This document shows positions 36,616-47,824 of a stretch of 64,000 bases of DNA, piece by piece; position 1 is the stretch's first letter; each line of letters opens with the position of its first letter. The stretch spans positions 124,001-188,000 of the forward strand of contig LLEY01000040.1 in assembly GCA_001414485.1 (NCBI GenBank), read 5' to 3'. Made by a program: the position numbers and the translations under genes. Source of the DNA: Calycina herbarum. Lineage: Eukaryota > Ascomycota > Leotiomycetes > Helotiales > Pezizellaceae. A model generated the notes under the pieces. The model did not search any database. It had not been told where the DNA came from and was given only the letters and a program-made list of their open reading frames with translations.

Positions 36616-38475
36616 ACGTGGTTTATCAGAACCTGGCGTATATTAGGACCTAGTACACTTTTCCTATCTTCTCTACTTTATTATTTTAATATATATTATC
36701 TTAATAACTACTAATAGAAATTTAAACTTAAGAAGCTTAAATTATCTTAGCTATTAAGACTATTTAATTATCTAAAAAGCTTAGTTATCGGTCTACTATA
36801 AAAATCTACAAAGTCTCTAAAACTAGCCTTCGCTATAGAATAAACAGCTAACTTCCTCTCCTAGAACAACGGCTAGTAAATATTAAATTAACTTAACTCG
36901 AGGAGGAAATAATTCTTTAGAACATACTTAACTTAGATTCTAGAGAGTTTATACCCTAGCTAGCTAGTATAGAAGATATAGTAAATTATATTCTTAAATT
37001 ATAGAAAGGGAAACGTGTTAGTAAGCTTTAAGTATATTAATTTATATAATAACAACTAGGGTTAAAGACGTGTTTTAATCGCGTTTATAACTTCTAAAAG
37101 GCCTTATACAAAGATCCTAACCTAATTAGCGCGTGGTTCTAACTTATATAAAATATAAGAGCGAAATATAGTGTTTTAGATTACGATTTCTATAACTTCG
37201 ATAAAACAGGCTTTATAATAGGTATAATTTACTCTATAATAGTTGTTATACGTATAGATTAACATAGTAGAGGTAAGGCAGTTTAGCTAGGTAATTAGGA
37301 ATAAGCTATAGCAATTGCTTATATTAATAGCGAGGGTTAGAATGTCCTTCTATTTTTAGTTATCTAAGAGAAGAATTATCTTACGAATTAGTATATAAAC
37401 AGCGGCCTCTTATACGACTAGGTTATTAAACCGATAAGTAATAGATAGATAAACAACGAGATAGGTCTAGAATAGCTAAAACACTTCGATAAATATACTA
37501 CTAGTTATATAAAGAGTCTATATCGAATACTAGTATTAGATAGATATAAGAGTTATAAATCAGCTGAATTTCAAGAGTATTATAAAGTATATAATATTAT
37601 AACTCTTAGACTACCTCCTTACTTATCCTATATAACCTAACTACTTAATATTAGATACTTTAGTATATTAAAGTAAGTATATAGTCGGTAGATTAAGACA
37701 TTTATTAAAACCTATATTAACTATATTACAAAGGTAGAGTTCTTTTTAGCTTTTATAGTAGTATATAAAGAATTAATAACAGTCTAGAACGCTTAAGCTA
37801 GATTCTATAGAGCTGGCCTAGTACCTTTTAACTCGTAAGTAGTACTTTTAAAGCTTAATATAAGGTTATAGACTCTAACTCCTCTAAGACCCTCTACTGC
37901 TAATTCTAATACTTAGATCTCCTAGACTCTCTTAAACCCTACTAAAGCGCTCTTATAATCGACTCTTATTTAGAAACGGATTACCTATTACTAGAGAAGC
38001 TCGCCGACTCTACTATTTAAGACAGTTGCTATATTAGTAAAAGGTATAGAGCGAATAGCCTATAAGATAACCTTGTTATCTACTGAAGTATATACTCTTT
38101 AAGTAGCGAATAAAGCCTTAAGCAAACGCTGTAGAGCTAAAAAGACTCGTATATATCAAGGGGAGGCACTTATAGTAGAGGATGTCTAAGATCTTTTAAC
38201 TTAAAAAGACGTTAATAAGTAAGTATAACGCGACTTACGTATAGAGGAGAGTAATAAGAAGGAGAGGTAATTGTCTAGACAGCGTTATAGTACTTATAGA
38301 AAAGCTAGTTATAATATATAAACTTGTTAAATAGATATAGATATATCTAATTCATTGGATTCTAAGTAGTTATAGTTAATTTAATATATTATAGTTAATT
38401 TATTAATATTCAAAGTTGAATGCCAAGGAAAAGTACGCTAGGTCCTAATATACGCTAGGTTCTAATAAACCACGT
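36616..38475 (+). mobile_element. Pogo/Fot1-like transposon D2, nested in gypsy C
   Basis: 1,860 bp. TIRs (ACGTGGTTTATCAGAACCTG and its inverse) of about 45 bp, TA at 36,614-36,615 and 38,476-38,477. Same family as D1, opposite orientation, uninterrupted. Confidence 0.93.
36690..38330 (+). pseudogene. Transposase of D2
   Basis: The frame runs with RIP stops through an HTH (SYRSAIKIYKVSKTSLRYRI, ~36,785), a catalytic-Asp segment DFYNFDKTGFIIG (~37,187), RILVLDRYKSYKSAEFQEYY (~37,525-37,585), the decayed HSSH region (LPPYLSYIT) and a long C-terminal tail with VNKALSKRCRAKKTRIYQGE (~38,105-38,165). One to three frame-preserving stops per 100 codons, nearly all TAA/TAG. Confidence 0.85.
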
Positions 38476-39254
38476 TATAGATAATAAATATCTACCTAGT
38501 ATTCTATATATCCCTACTCGAACTAGTACTACTAGAGGTACTACTAGCTCTACTTATAGAAATTTAGCTAGTAAACCTAAATACTAAATACGAAGTTAAG
38601 AGAATTCTTAACTATAAACTTATTAGAGAATAAGTTAAGTATTTAATTAAATAGTTAGATTACTTATACTTAGAAAATACTTAAGAGCTAAAAAACAACC
38701 TTAACTATTACTTAGTATAACTTTAGAAATTCTACTAACGAAACCTAGTACTGCCTAGAATTTAAGACTAGGGTTAGATAGAGAAATATTATTAGAAAAC
38801 ACCTATTTAATAAAAGAAGCTATTTTAAAAGTAAGAAACTAAGAAGACGAGAACTTAAGAGGAGGACTCGAGAGAGGAGGACTCGGAGAAGTAATAGAGA
38901 GCCGTTTATATAAAGAGCTAAAGAAAAATCGATATATAGGTTTTTAAGATCTAGGAGATAGAATGTCGAGATAACTAGAACTATTATAAAATCTTTTTAA
39001 CTAAATATACTTAGAATATTAAGAGGATTTAGAAAGCTCTAGGAAACAGCGATAAGATTGTTTTTAATAAAAAGAATAAGTCTCTATTAAACGTTATATA
39101 GATTCGATTTATATAGTAAGAGCTAGATACTTATTTCGTTTAATATAAGAGGAGGACATGTTTATATATAAGAGAAGGATAATACCTTTCTAAAAACAAT
39201 GAATTTTAGAGTTATATTCTAGTATAGAGACATACTAGGCTAAGAAGGGGATAG
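38476..39254 (+). pseudogene. gypsy C: integrase tail and chromodomain
   Basis: KYEVKRILNYKLIRE (38,588-38,632), then a RIP stop and VKYLIK-LDYLYLENT, with Trp positions lost to TAG, match the chromodomain that ends pol in chromoviruses and directs insertion to H3K9-methylated chromatin. The ~480 bp before the LTR continue in a Lys/Arg/Glu-rich frame. Confidence 0.75.
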
Positions 39255-39717
39255 TGTTACGAATCACGTGCTAGTACGTGAATAAGTAAAGTCTAGGCGA
39301 CGCTCTAATAGGATAAATACTATTATAACTCTGAAAGAAAGAAGGGATTAAATATAAAAGGATATATAATTCTAGGAATCTTATTATAGTTATATTATAT
39401 GACTCGGTTAGAAGTAGTTAGGTAATAGAGTCTAGTTTTAAGGAGTCTTAGAAATAGAGTCGGACTTTATTATTAGAACTCTTACTAAGTAGGACTTTAA
39501 ATATAAACGAAGGTTCTATATAAGACTAGCACTTCTACTATTAGATAGAAGCTTCGTATTTAACTTTAGTTATTAATCTTATTAACTTATTTAATATCTT
39601 TAATATAAGTAACGAGTTTACTTCTAAGTAAACAACTTAGCGCATCTATACTTCTTACCTATATACTAACCTTTGAGACTTAGTTATCTTTGTTTAGTTC
39701 GTTTGAGTTTCGTTATA
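39255..39717 (+). repeat. 3' LTR of gypsy C
   Basis: 463 bp, preceded by the purine tract AAGAAGGGGATAG and followed by the TSD GAATA. Confidence 0.92.
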
Positions 39718-39722
39718 GAATA

Positions 39723-40274
39723 TTAGCTTAAGCGTTACTTATTCTACTAATATATTAAATAATTATCTTAAATCCTACTAAAGTTTTAGACTACCTAGCT
39801 AGGCGTCTAGTAATAAGTTTCTTAGTTATAGTAAACGTTTTTAGGTTTAGATAATTAGTAAGTACTATTACTAGGTATAACGTACTCTAGAGATAGATCC
39901 TCTATTCTTTAAGAGCTAGAATAATAGCTATAAGTTCTTTATTATAAATACTATAGTTCTATTATACTATATTAAAAGTTTTTAAGAAATATACTATAGG
40001 TATAAGTTTTCCTATTTTATTTAGTTATAGATATATAGCGTCTACTACTATATTTAAGCTATTTATTTCTATTATACTTAGTTTTTTATAATTAAAATTA
40101 TATAAGATAGGTTTTACTATAAACCGTTCTTTAATTTCCTAGAAGGCCTTTTTAGCCTTCTTATTCTAGATAAAAGCTATAGCTTTTCTAGTTAGTATTA
40201 ACATAGGTTTTATAATCTTTATATAGTTCTTAATAAATAGTTAATAGAAATTAGTAAATCCTAGAAAGGATTAT
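39723..40274 (-). pseudogene. gypsy AB: RNase H segment
   Basis: Minus-strand continuation of AB's pol between the gypsy C insertion and the copia insertion. It contains the inverse of the RNase H IDALDIVV and NKELIAIVLALKE segments seen in C. Heavily RIP-mutated. Confidence 0.75.
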
Positions 40275-40279
40275 ATATC

Positions 40280-40449
40280 TGTCGTTATATAGGTAAATAA
40301 GCCTCTGACTTATATCTATCCACGTGACTAGTACGCTAGTACCACGCTAGTATAAGTATAAATAGTCGTACTTCGAGTACCTAGAATAGATATAGAGAAT
40401 ATAATACGTATATATAACTAGATAGATTTATAACTAAGTTATACTAATA
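40280..40449 (+). repeat. 5' LTR of copia F
   Basis: Begins TGTCGTTATATAGG and ends GTTATACTAATA. Contains CACGTG and a repeated ACGCTAG motif. Confidence 0.92.
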
Positions 40450-40799
40450 CTAATCAGTGTCGCGCGTAGATTAGATTACTTAGTTATAAGCTCACTTATA
40501 CTCACCATAGTTAAGTGTCTTTAGCTAACTAAACGTTGAGAGTGGTACTATTATACGCTATAGCCTACTACTACGTATAATCTTCTAATCTTGTTTAGAT
40601 TTAATTATATAAGTATACTATTCTACGCTTCGCTCTAGGATTTATATAACGTATAATCTTTAAGACGAATCTACCTTATATTAAGATTATAGACTTAGAA
40701 TCGCTTATTACTTTAACTTCTTTATTTTTACTTATAAACTAAGTCTTATAGATTTACTTATATTAACTTGTTAAGTAAATCACCTATACCTCCGATTTA

Positions 40800-42960
40800 C
40801 TAAAAAGAAGTAGAAGGAATCTAGTTATCTAAAACACTATCTTAAACCTTTAAGAAAGTCGACTACTAGCTATTGTTTAAGCTATCTAATCTTTTATAGC
40901 GGGATTCTATAAAGTATCCTAGGAAGTACGATTATTAGACCTTTTCTATCCCGATTACGTTTAGTACTAGGATTATACTACTATTAATACTACGAATACT
41001 ACGGCTATTAACACCTGATAATATCATAGTAACCAAAGAAACTAGAACAGAAGAAGGCTGTTAGAAGCCTGATTTAGAAACCGTAGATAGTAATACTCTT
41101 AACACTTATATACGAGATTATATAGACGAATACTAAGTAGAAAAGGAATGTAATACTGCTTTGTAGAAGGCTTTTCGAGAAGACTTCGAAGGATAGAACC
41201 TTAAACACTTTAAGATAATTATATCTACTTAATATACCGGCGGTCTTCGAAGAACTCTCTAATTAAGAGGTATATACGTAGAAGATCTTTATAGAAGAGA
41301 AAGCGGTAGAGTAGTATAGGCTTTGTATAATACCTTAATAGAGGAGGAGAAGACGCTAGTACCTTATAAGGAACTTAAGAAGATTAAGTCTAAGAGAGAA
41401 GTTCTATCTAAGGAATTAAGATAGCGTCTAAAGAATCCTTATAAGGATTCTCTAAATATTAAGGAATTTGTTAATAAAGGAGATACTATTATACTATTAC
41501 CTAATAAGTTAAGAAAGATAAGTAAATCAGTCCTTCTAGTAATACTATTAAAGTCTTTAAAGACACTAGTAAAGAAGGCACTAGTAACTCTAGCTTCTAA
41601 GATAACATCTAAATCGACACTGTCTAAGACCCCTTCTAAGACCTCTTCTAAATTAAGTAATAAATTAATAATGAAAAAGTTACTTTTAGAGGCACTTAAG
41701 AGAGCTAAGCGAGAAAAGAAGAAGAGTAAATTATTAAAGTATAACCTAGAATCTTCTGACGATTCTTCTTCTTCTTCTAAAAGCTCTTCTAACGAATTAG
41801 ACTACGAGGATCTAGATAATAACGAAGAGAGCGATTTAGACGATAATAGAGATAATAGAAGTAATAGAGAAGACGGAGATGTTAACGAAAGATAAAAGAG
41901 GAAAGGAGATTAATACGCTCTTAGAAACCTTATAAGAGTATATATATCTAATAATATTAAGTTTAGAGGCTAGAGAGAGAATCTCAACCTTAAGCTAGTA
42001 GTGTTTATAGATAAATACTAGATATATAGACTTTAAAAGAAGGCGTATAAGAAGGCTTTTTCTATAATACTTAAGAGAGACGCCTAGGAATTTTATTATA
42101 TAGAAGTTATCGATATTATCGACGAACTTACTTTTAAAGCACTTTATAGCAAATTTAAGAAGCGATACTAGGATCTTAATTATATCTAGAACACCTTAAT
42201 AGAATAGAATAATACTATACTTAAGGAATATAAGAGAAAGTATTTAGATAAGCCTATTCTTAAAGTCTTTAAAAAGATATATAGAAGACTATAATAGATT
42301 AAGCATAGACTTCTAAAACATATATATAAGAAAGAGGAATTCGCTAATAAGCTTCTTTTAGCTTATTATAGATACGAAGAGGTATCTTATATAGTGTTAA
42401 AACTACTAAAGAAGCTGAAGCTTTCACTTATAACCTATTCTATTAAATCGGTACTTAGTATATAGTAGAACCTATATCTAAAAGTAGAAGTATTTATAGC
42501 TAAAGACGACGAGGAAGATAACGATACTAATATAAATCTTATAGACCGAATATTACAAACGAATATAGAATTAAAAGAGAATAACTTCTATAGAGGATTC
42601 TATAGATCTATAAATCGGTCTACGCTAAGTACGTTAAATACGAATACTTAACTAGTAAATGCCTTGTCTAATTTAAAGTATAGAATATATATAAAACCTA
42701 ATTATTAGTCTACGAATTACTCTAAGCTAAGTTAGAATAAATAGGAGAATAAGTAGAAGTCCGGATATACTAAGAGATATAGAAAACCACTCTCTTATTA
42801 TAGATATAAACAGTATCTTATAGGATATAAAGGTACTAAGCTAGATAAGGATATATCTAAAGAGATTACTATAATAATTCTTAAAGACGATATAGACGAT
42901 ATTATCGAGAATTATATTACTAAGTATAGAGAGATCGTTATCTTAGAAGCTTAATATATT
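40800..42960 (+). pseudogene. copia F: gag
   Basis: Includes the longest clean stretch in the element, 41,671-41,895: LLLEALKRAKREKKKSK, then a Ser/Asp/Glu-rich part (SSDDSSSSSKSSSNELDYED). The remainder holds capsid-like charged helices (TFKALYSKFKKRY) and a decayed CCHC region (~42,790). Frame shifts and TAA/TAG stops. Confidence 0.65.
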
Positions 42961-42999
42961 ATAGATAACTTAACTAGCTCCGCGTACGAACACGCTAGT

Positions 43000-45900
43000 A
43001 GTAGATTACTACCACTTCTATATAGGGAAATCTTAACTTCAGTTCCTAGTACTAAGATATATTACTATAATAAGTTCTTTGGTATTATAATCGATATAGG
43101 AGCCGTAAAGAAGTCCACTGTCGGTTACGACTAGTATCTTATATTTAATACTATTAAAAAGACCTCTATTTATAATAGCTAGAAGATTAATATCAAATTT
43201 AGCGTTAGAATCGGTACTTTAATCGGCTTAATATTCGTAGATATACTAATTAGTTTAATCGAATTCTATATACTATATATAGATATACTATTCCTACTTT
43301 ACCTTAACAACATAGATATACTAGGAGTTATATTTAATAACCTTAGTAACACTCTTATAATAAGTAATAGATACGAAGTCTTAGTTATATAACGATTCAG
43401 TTATCCTTTTATAATATAGGATAATACTTTATCTACTATAATTTAAGAGTTTTCTTATCTTTTAAGTAAGCAAGAGTTACACTGTTTATATAAGCGATTT
43501 AGACATCTATCTATATAAAAATTATAAACACTTCTTAAGTATACTAGCTACGACGTTAATATCGACATTCTATAGTATCTTATAAAGTACTATAAGCTAT
43601 ACTAGAAGTATAGAAAGTCTCTAGAACGTTTTCGATTTACTTTATATAATAATATTATATTTAACTTTCGGATATACGTCGATATATTCTTTATAGACGA
43701 AGAAGCAGTTCTATATATTATAGACGAAGCTACTCGCTTTTAAGCTAGTAGATAGTTAAAGACTATAAAGGTAAAGCACGTCTAGGATAAGTTAAAGAAA
43801 TGCTAGATAGACGTCTATTTAGAACCTCTAGATATTATTACTACAGATACTAGAACTAACTTCGTAAGTAAGGAATTCAACGAATACGTAAGAGCCGCGG
43901 GAAGTACAGTAGAAAGTATTCTAGTAGAAGTATACTAATTAGTCGGAATCGTTAAACGATACTATAGACTAGTACGACGAGTATATTAAGTAATATACGA
44001 AGACTATCTAGATCTTATAAAAGAGACAGCTCTTTAGATAACATTTAAAGCTATTAACGACATAGCTAGACTAAATAGATTAGTTCCTACTATACTAGTA
44101 TTTAGACCTTACTCTTAAATAACTTAATAGAACGCCTCTTCTTCTAATAATATTAGACGAGCTAATATAGTTAAGCGAGCTTCTTAAGAAGTTACGAAGT
44201 ACTACGCTAAGAGATAAGTTAACGACGCTCTTAATACTTATAACAGACTATTAAATCACCTAAAGGATATACCTCTTAGATCTAACGTATAGGTCTAGAG
44301 AGAGATACTAAATAAGAAGGGTAAATAGATAGGACTATATTAGCTTTTAAGTATCGAAAATAAGGATGTTATTATTATACTAAATAGTAGTATAAGATTC
44401 TAATCTATAGTAGTAAAGCCTCGATTTAGTGAAATTATCGAAGAGCTAGAGCTCTTAATTCTAGAAATATTATAAAGTAATAGTTAAGACTAGGGTTAAG
44501 ACTAGAATACTAATCTAGGAGAAAGACTTATAGAATTACTACTAAAGAGAGGACGTAGAAGACCTCGAAAGAAGCTAGCTAAAGAAGAAGAAGCTAAAGT
44601 ATACGTTGTCGATATATACGATATTTCTTAAGATTACTAGTAACTTAACGATTTTAGAGACTTCGATATTAAGATATTTATATTAATCGATAGTATAGTT
44701 TATATGAATTACGCTAATTCCTATAGACTAGAGATTAATAGATTAATTAAAAGAGGTATAATAAAGTTTATTACTCTAGATAAGTTACTAGATAACGCTA
44801 ATCTTTTTAATTTACGATTTATCGACTAAGTTAAATTCCGTAGTATAGATAAAGCCTTCGAAAAGTTACGATTTATAGTATATATATAGAACGATTTAGC
44901 TAAGAAGATAGTACTTACTTAGTTACCTACGATTTAATATATAAGTATAAGAATTATTCTTATTATCGCGGCTTTATATCTATATCTCGACCTTCTTTTA
45001 TATAATATTATCTAAGTATATACTTAGTCTAAGAGTAAGCTATAACTATACTATCGAAAGTTTATACAACTACTAAAGAATATACTAAAATAGATTAGAT
45101 TATTAATCGAGATATTACTACTATTATATAGTATTTTAGAAGCTAGATTATACTAGTTTACTACTTACTATAAATTCCTTCTTAAATTCCTTAGAATAAC
45201 GTAATTAATATTCGATTCTTATCTACTATTAGTTAATAAAACTAGATACTTTAGAATTATTAGATTATAAACTAATAATATACTTATCTTAGGAGATAGT
45301 ACCTTTATTAAGAAAGAAGATACTAAGAGAAAGGAAGCTAAGTTTAATACTAAGGAAAGAGAAGAGCTTACGATTAATTACGCTTTGAAATTTAATAAAG
45401 GTATTATTATACGCTAGAAAGACAGATCGATACTTTTGACCTAGGATTATACTAAGGACCTTAAGCTAGTAAGCACTGAATCGATCGAATTAAAGAGCTC
45501 TTACGGGGATATATACTACAACGTTACTATAAGAGATTAATTTATTATATAGCGAGCTCGAGGAGCCTACCTTATAACTATATTATAATCAGAAGTAGTC
45601 TTTATACTGTCTTTTACTACCTAGTCGACTAATCTACTTCTAAAAGACGTTAAAGCTTTAAATAAGGTTCTATAGTAGTAAATAGAGAATATAGAGCGTA
45701 GACTTAAGTTTATTACTTTAGATTATTCCTTACTTAAGCTTATACTTTTTACCGATTTATCTTTTGTAAATAACGACGATTATACTTCCTAGATTAGATA
45801 TATAATTATATTAGCCGACGCTGCTAATAATAGTAACATCGTCTATTAGTCCTCTACTAAGTATAAGAGAGTTACTAGAAGTATTCTAGTAGCTGAATTA

Positions 45901-46300
45901 TATGCTTTAAGCAACGGTTTTAATATAGTAGGAGTTATTAAATCTATAATAGAATCGATACTTAAGATTAAGATTCTACTTATTATTTACACCGACTCTA
46001 AGAGTGTTTACGAGTATCTAGTAAAGCTTAGTACTACTAAGGAGAAGCGTTTAATAATCGATATTATATGTCTAAGATAAACCTATAAAAGGCGCGAGAT
46101 ATTAGAAGTTAAATAGATCGATAGAGATAGTAATCCTATAGACGCTATAACTAAAGCTATAGCTTATAATGTTTTAACCCAGCTGATTAATATAAATAAG
46201 ATTACTATTAAAGTCACGGAATAGGTTAAGAGAGACGAAGTAGTTATAGGAGATATTAACGACAGTGGTAGTAGTAGAAGTAAAGGGAATTTGTTACTAG
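43000..46300 (+). pseudogene. copia F: protease, integrase, RT, RNase H
   Basis: The protease-like DIGAVKKSTVG (~43,098) and an LDNNIDILG-type segment are followed by the integrase core (IYVDIFFIDEEAVLYIIDEA at ~43,675). RT remnants lie at 44,700-45,650. RNase H is clearest: KLILFTDLSFVNNDDYTS (~45,738), SSTKYKRVTRSILVAELYAL (~45,850) and LLIIYTDSKSVYEYLVKL (~45,970), close to the copia RNase H pattern. Stops are RIP type. Confidence 0.82.
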
Positions 46301-46444
46301 AATAAGACGCTAGATAGAGCGCTCTTATTAGTTAGGGATACGAAGAGAGGATTTTGATTAGTTGGATTATAGATAGATTAATATAACTGATTTAAGTACT
46401 ACGCTCTTATTATAGAGGACTACTACCTTTTAGGAAGTTACTAG

Positions 46445-46614
46445 TGTTGTTATATAGATGAATAAGCCTCTGACTTATATCTATCCACGTGACTAGCACG
46501 CTAGTACTACGCTAGCACAAGTATAAATAGTCGTACTTCGAGTATCTAGAATAGATATAGAGAATATAATACGTATATATAACTAGACAGATTTATAACT
46601 AAGTTATACTAATA
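46445..46614 (+). repeat. 3' LTR of copia F
   Basis: 170 bp, beginning TGTTGTTATATAG; same end as the 5' LTR. Followed by the TSD ATATC. Confidence 0.92.
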
Positions 46615-46619
46615 ATATC

Positions 46620-47385
46620 TTTAACGTTTTTTAGTAATTCCTATTTAACAACTATATAGATCTTTTCTAGGTCTATTTCTATTTTTTCTAGGCTAAATAC
46701 CTATCTTAGGAAGAGAGTTCTTTTAACTTTAAACTTATATTTTAAGAGTTTTAAATAAGAGTCTACTTTAGTAAGTCTTTATAAGACTTTCTTTATATAG
46801 CTCTTATATTCTTCTAGATTTTTAGAGAAAATTAATATATTATCTAGGTAATATATAACAATTACTCTTAGAAGATCTTCTAGAATACTATTATTCTATC
46901 TCTAATAAGTAGCTAGTATATTAGTTAAACTAGAAGATATTACTATATACTTATAGAGTTCTAATAGTAAGATATACGTAGTCTTCTATTCATAGCTTAT
47001 CTTAATTCTAATTAATCTATAAGCGTTTTATTAATCTAGTTTTATAAATTTCTTTACTTAGCCTAACTTATCTTATAAGTACTAACTAGTTAGTAATAGA
47101 TAAGCGTTCTTAATTATTACGTTATTTAATTCCTTATAATTAATATATACTTATCTATTTAGATTGTTCTTTTTCTTAATAATAAGTATATTTAAAAAGA
47201 TAAGTAATTTAGATTTTTAAATATATCTCTTCTTTATTCTTTATTAGATATAACTTTCTAATAAAGCTAAGTTATTCTAGTTATATAGTCAAAGCTTCTA
47301 CTTCTTAAAGTTATAACCCTCTATTAATTTAATCTTATAATTCTATAGTTAATATTTAAGAAGAGTATATATATCTTCTAAGTCT
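46620..47385 (-). pseudogene. gypsy AB: RT, C-terminal segment
   Basis: Minus strand; the inverse of the RT region that is contiguous in C (34,430-35,170). It contains the mutated YLDN motif region (~46,850). Bounded by the copia TSD and by MITE G. Confidence 0.75.
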
Positions 47386-47389
47386 TTAA

Positions 47390-47820
47390 CGTGTATATAT
47401 AGCGAACCGGCTAAACAAGCGAACCGGCTAACTGAAAACATAGCTAAAATCGCGATTTTAATATTTTAATATCTCTACGAACTATTAATCAAAAGTTTTA
47501 AAATTAAAACTTTGATTTTATTACTATATATATATTTAGAATTCTAAGTTTTAGACGCTATATAATTTTACTTAGCGATTCGCTTAAAAATACCTTTGTA
47601 ATCTTATCTTTTTTCTTCTTCTTTTAATAACTTTTTAATATAAATTAGCCTTAGTCTTATATTTTATAACTTTTATATTTATATAGTAATAAAATCAAAG
47701 TTTTAATTTTGAAATTTTTAATTAATAATTCGTAAAGATATTAAAATGTTAAAATCGCGATTTTAGGTGTGTTTTTAGTTAGCCGGTTCGCTTGTTTAGC
47801 CGGTTCGCTATATATACACG
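47390..47820. mobile_element. TTAA-flanked MITE G with very long TIRs
   Basis: 431 bp. The first ~150 bp are a near-perfect inverse of the last ~150 bp; outer CGTGTATATATAGCGAACCG, with the 12-bp unit GCGAACCGGCTA twice at each end. TTAA lies at 47,386-47,389 and 47,821-47,824. The sister gypsy copy C shows a single unduplicated site (GTTCAAAGAC at ~34,400, TTTAA in AB), so the TSD is TTAA. That is the target of piggyBac-type elements. Noncoding. Confidence 0.85.
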
Positions 47821-47824
47821 TTAA

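Larger units (their letters stand above)
27285..39717 (+). mobile_element. Ty3/gypsy chromovirus-type element C, opposite orientation, nested in AB
   Basis: LTRs of 463 bp at 27,285-27,747 and 39,255-39,717, with TSD GAATA at 27,280-27,284 and 39,718-39,722. Plus-strand order: gag (~27,950-28,740), protease (~33,940), RT (~34,590-35,150), RNase H (~35,380-35,650), integrase (~35,870-36,600) and chromodomain (~38,590-38,715). Without its own insertions D1 and D2 it is about 6.85 kb. It belongs to the same family as AB and landed in AB's RNase H-integrase linker. Confidence 0.94.
40280..46614 (+). mobile_element. Ty1/copia LTR retrotransposon F, nested in gypsy AB
   Basis: LTRs of 170 bp at 40,280-40,449 and 46,445-46,614, with TSD ATATC at 40,275-40,279 and 46,615-46,619. 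The internal region reads on the plus strand in the order gag, protease, GAG-pre-integrase/integrase, RT, RNase H, as in copia elements. 6,335 bp, all frames broken by TAA/TAG. Confidence 0.95.
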
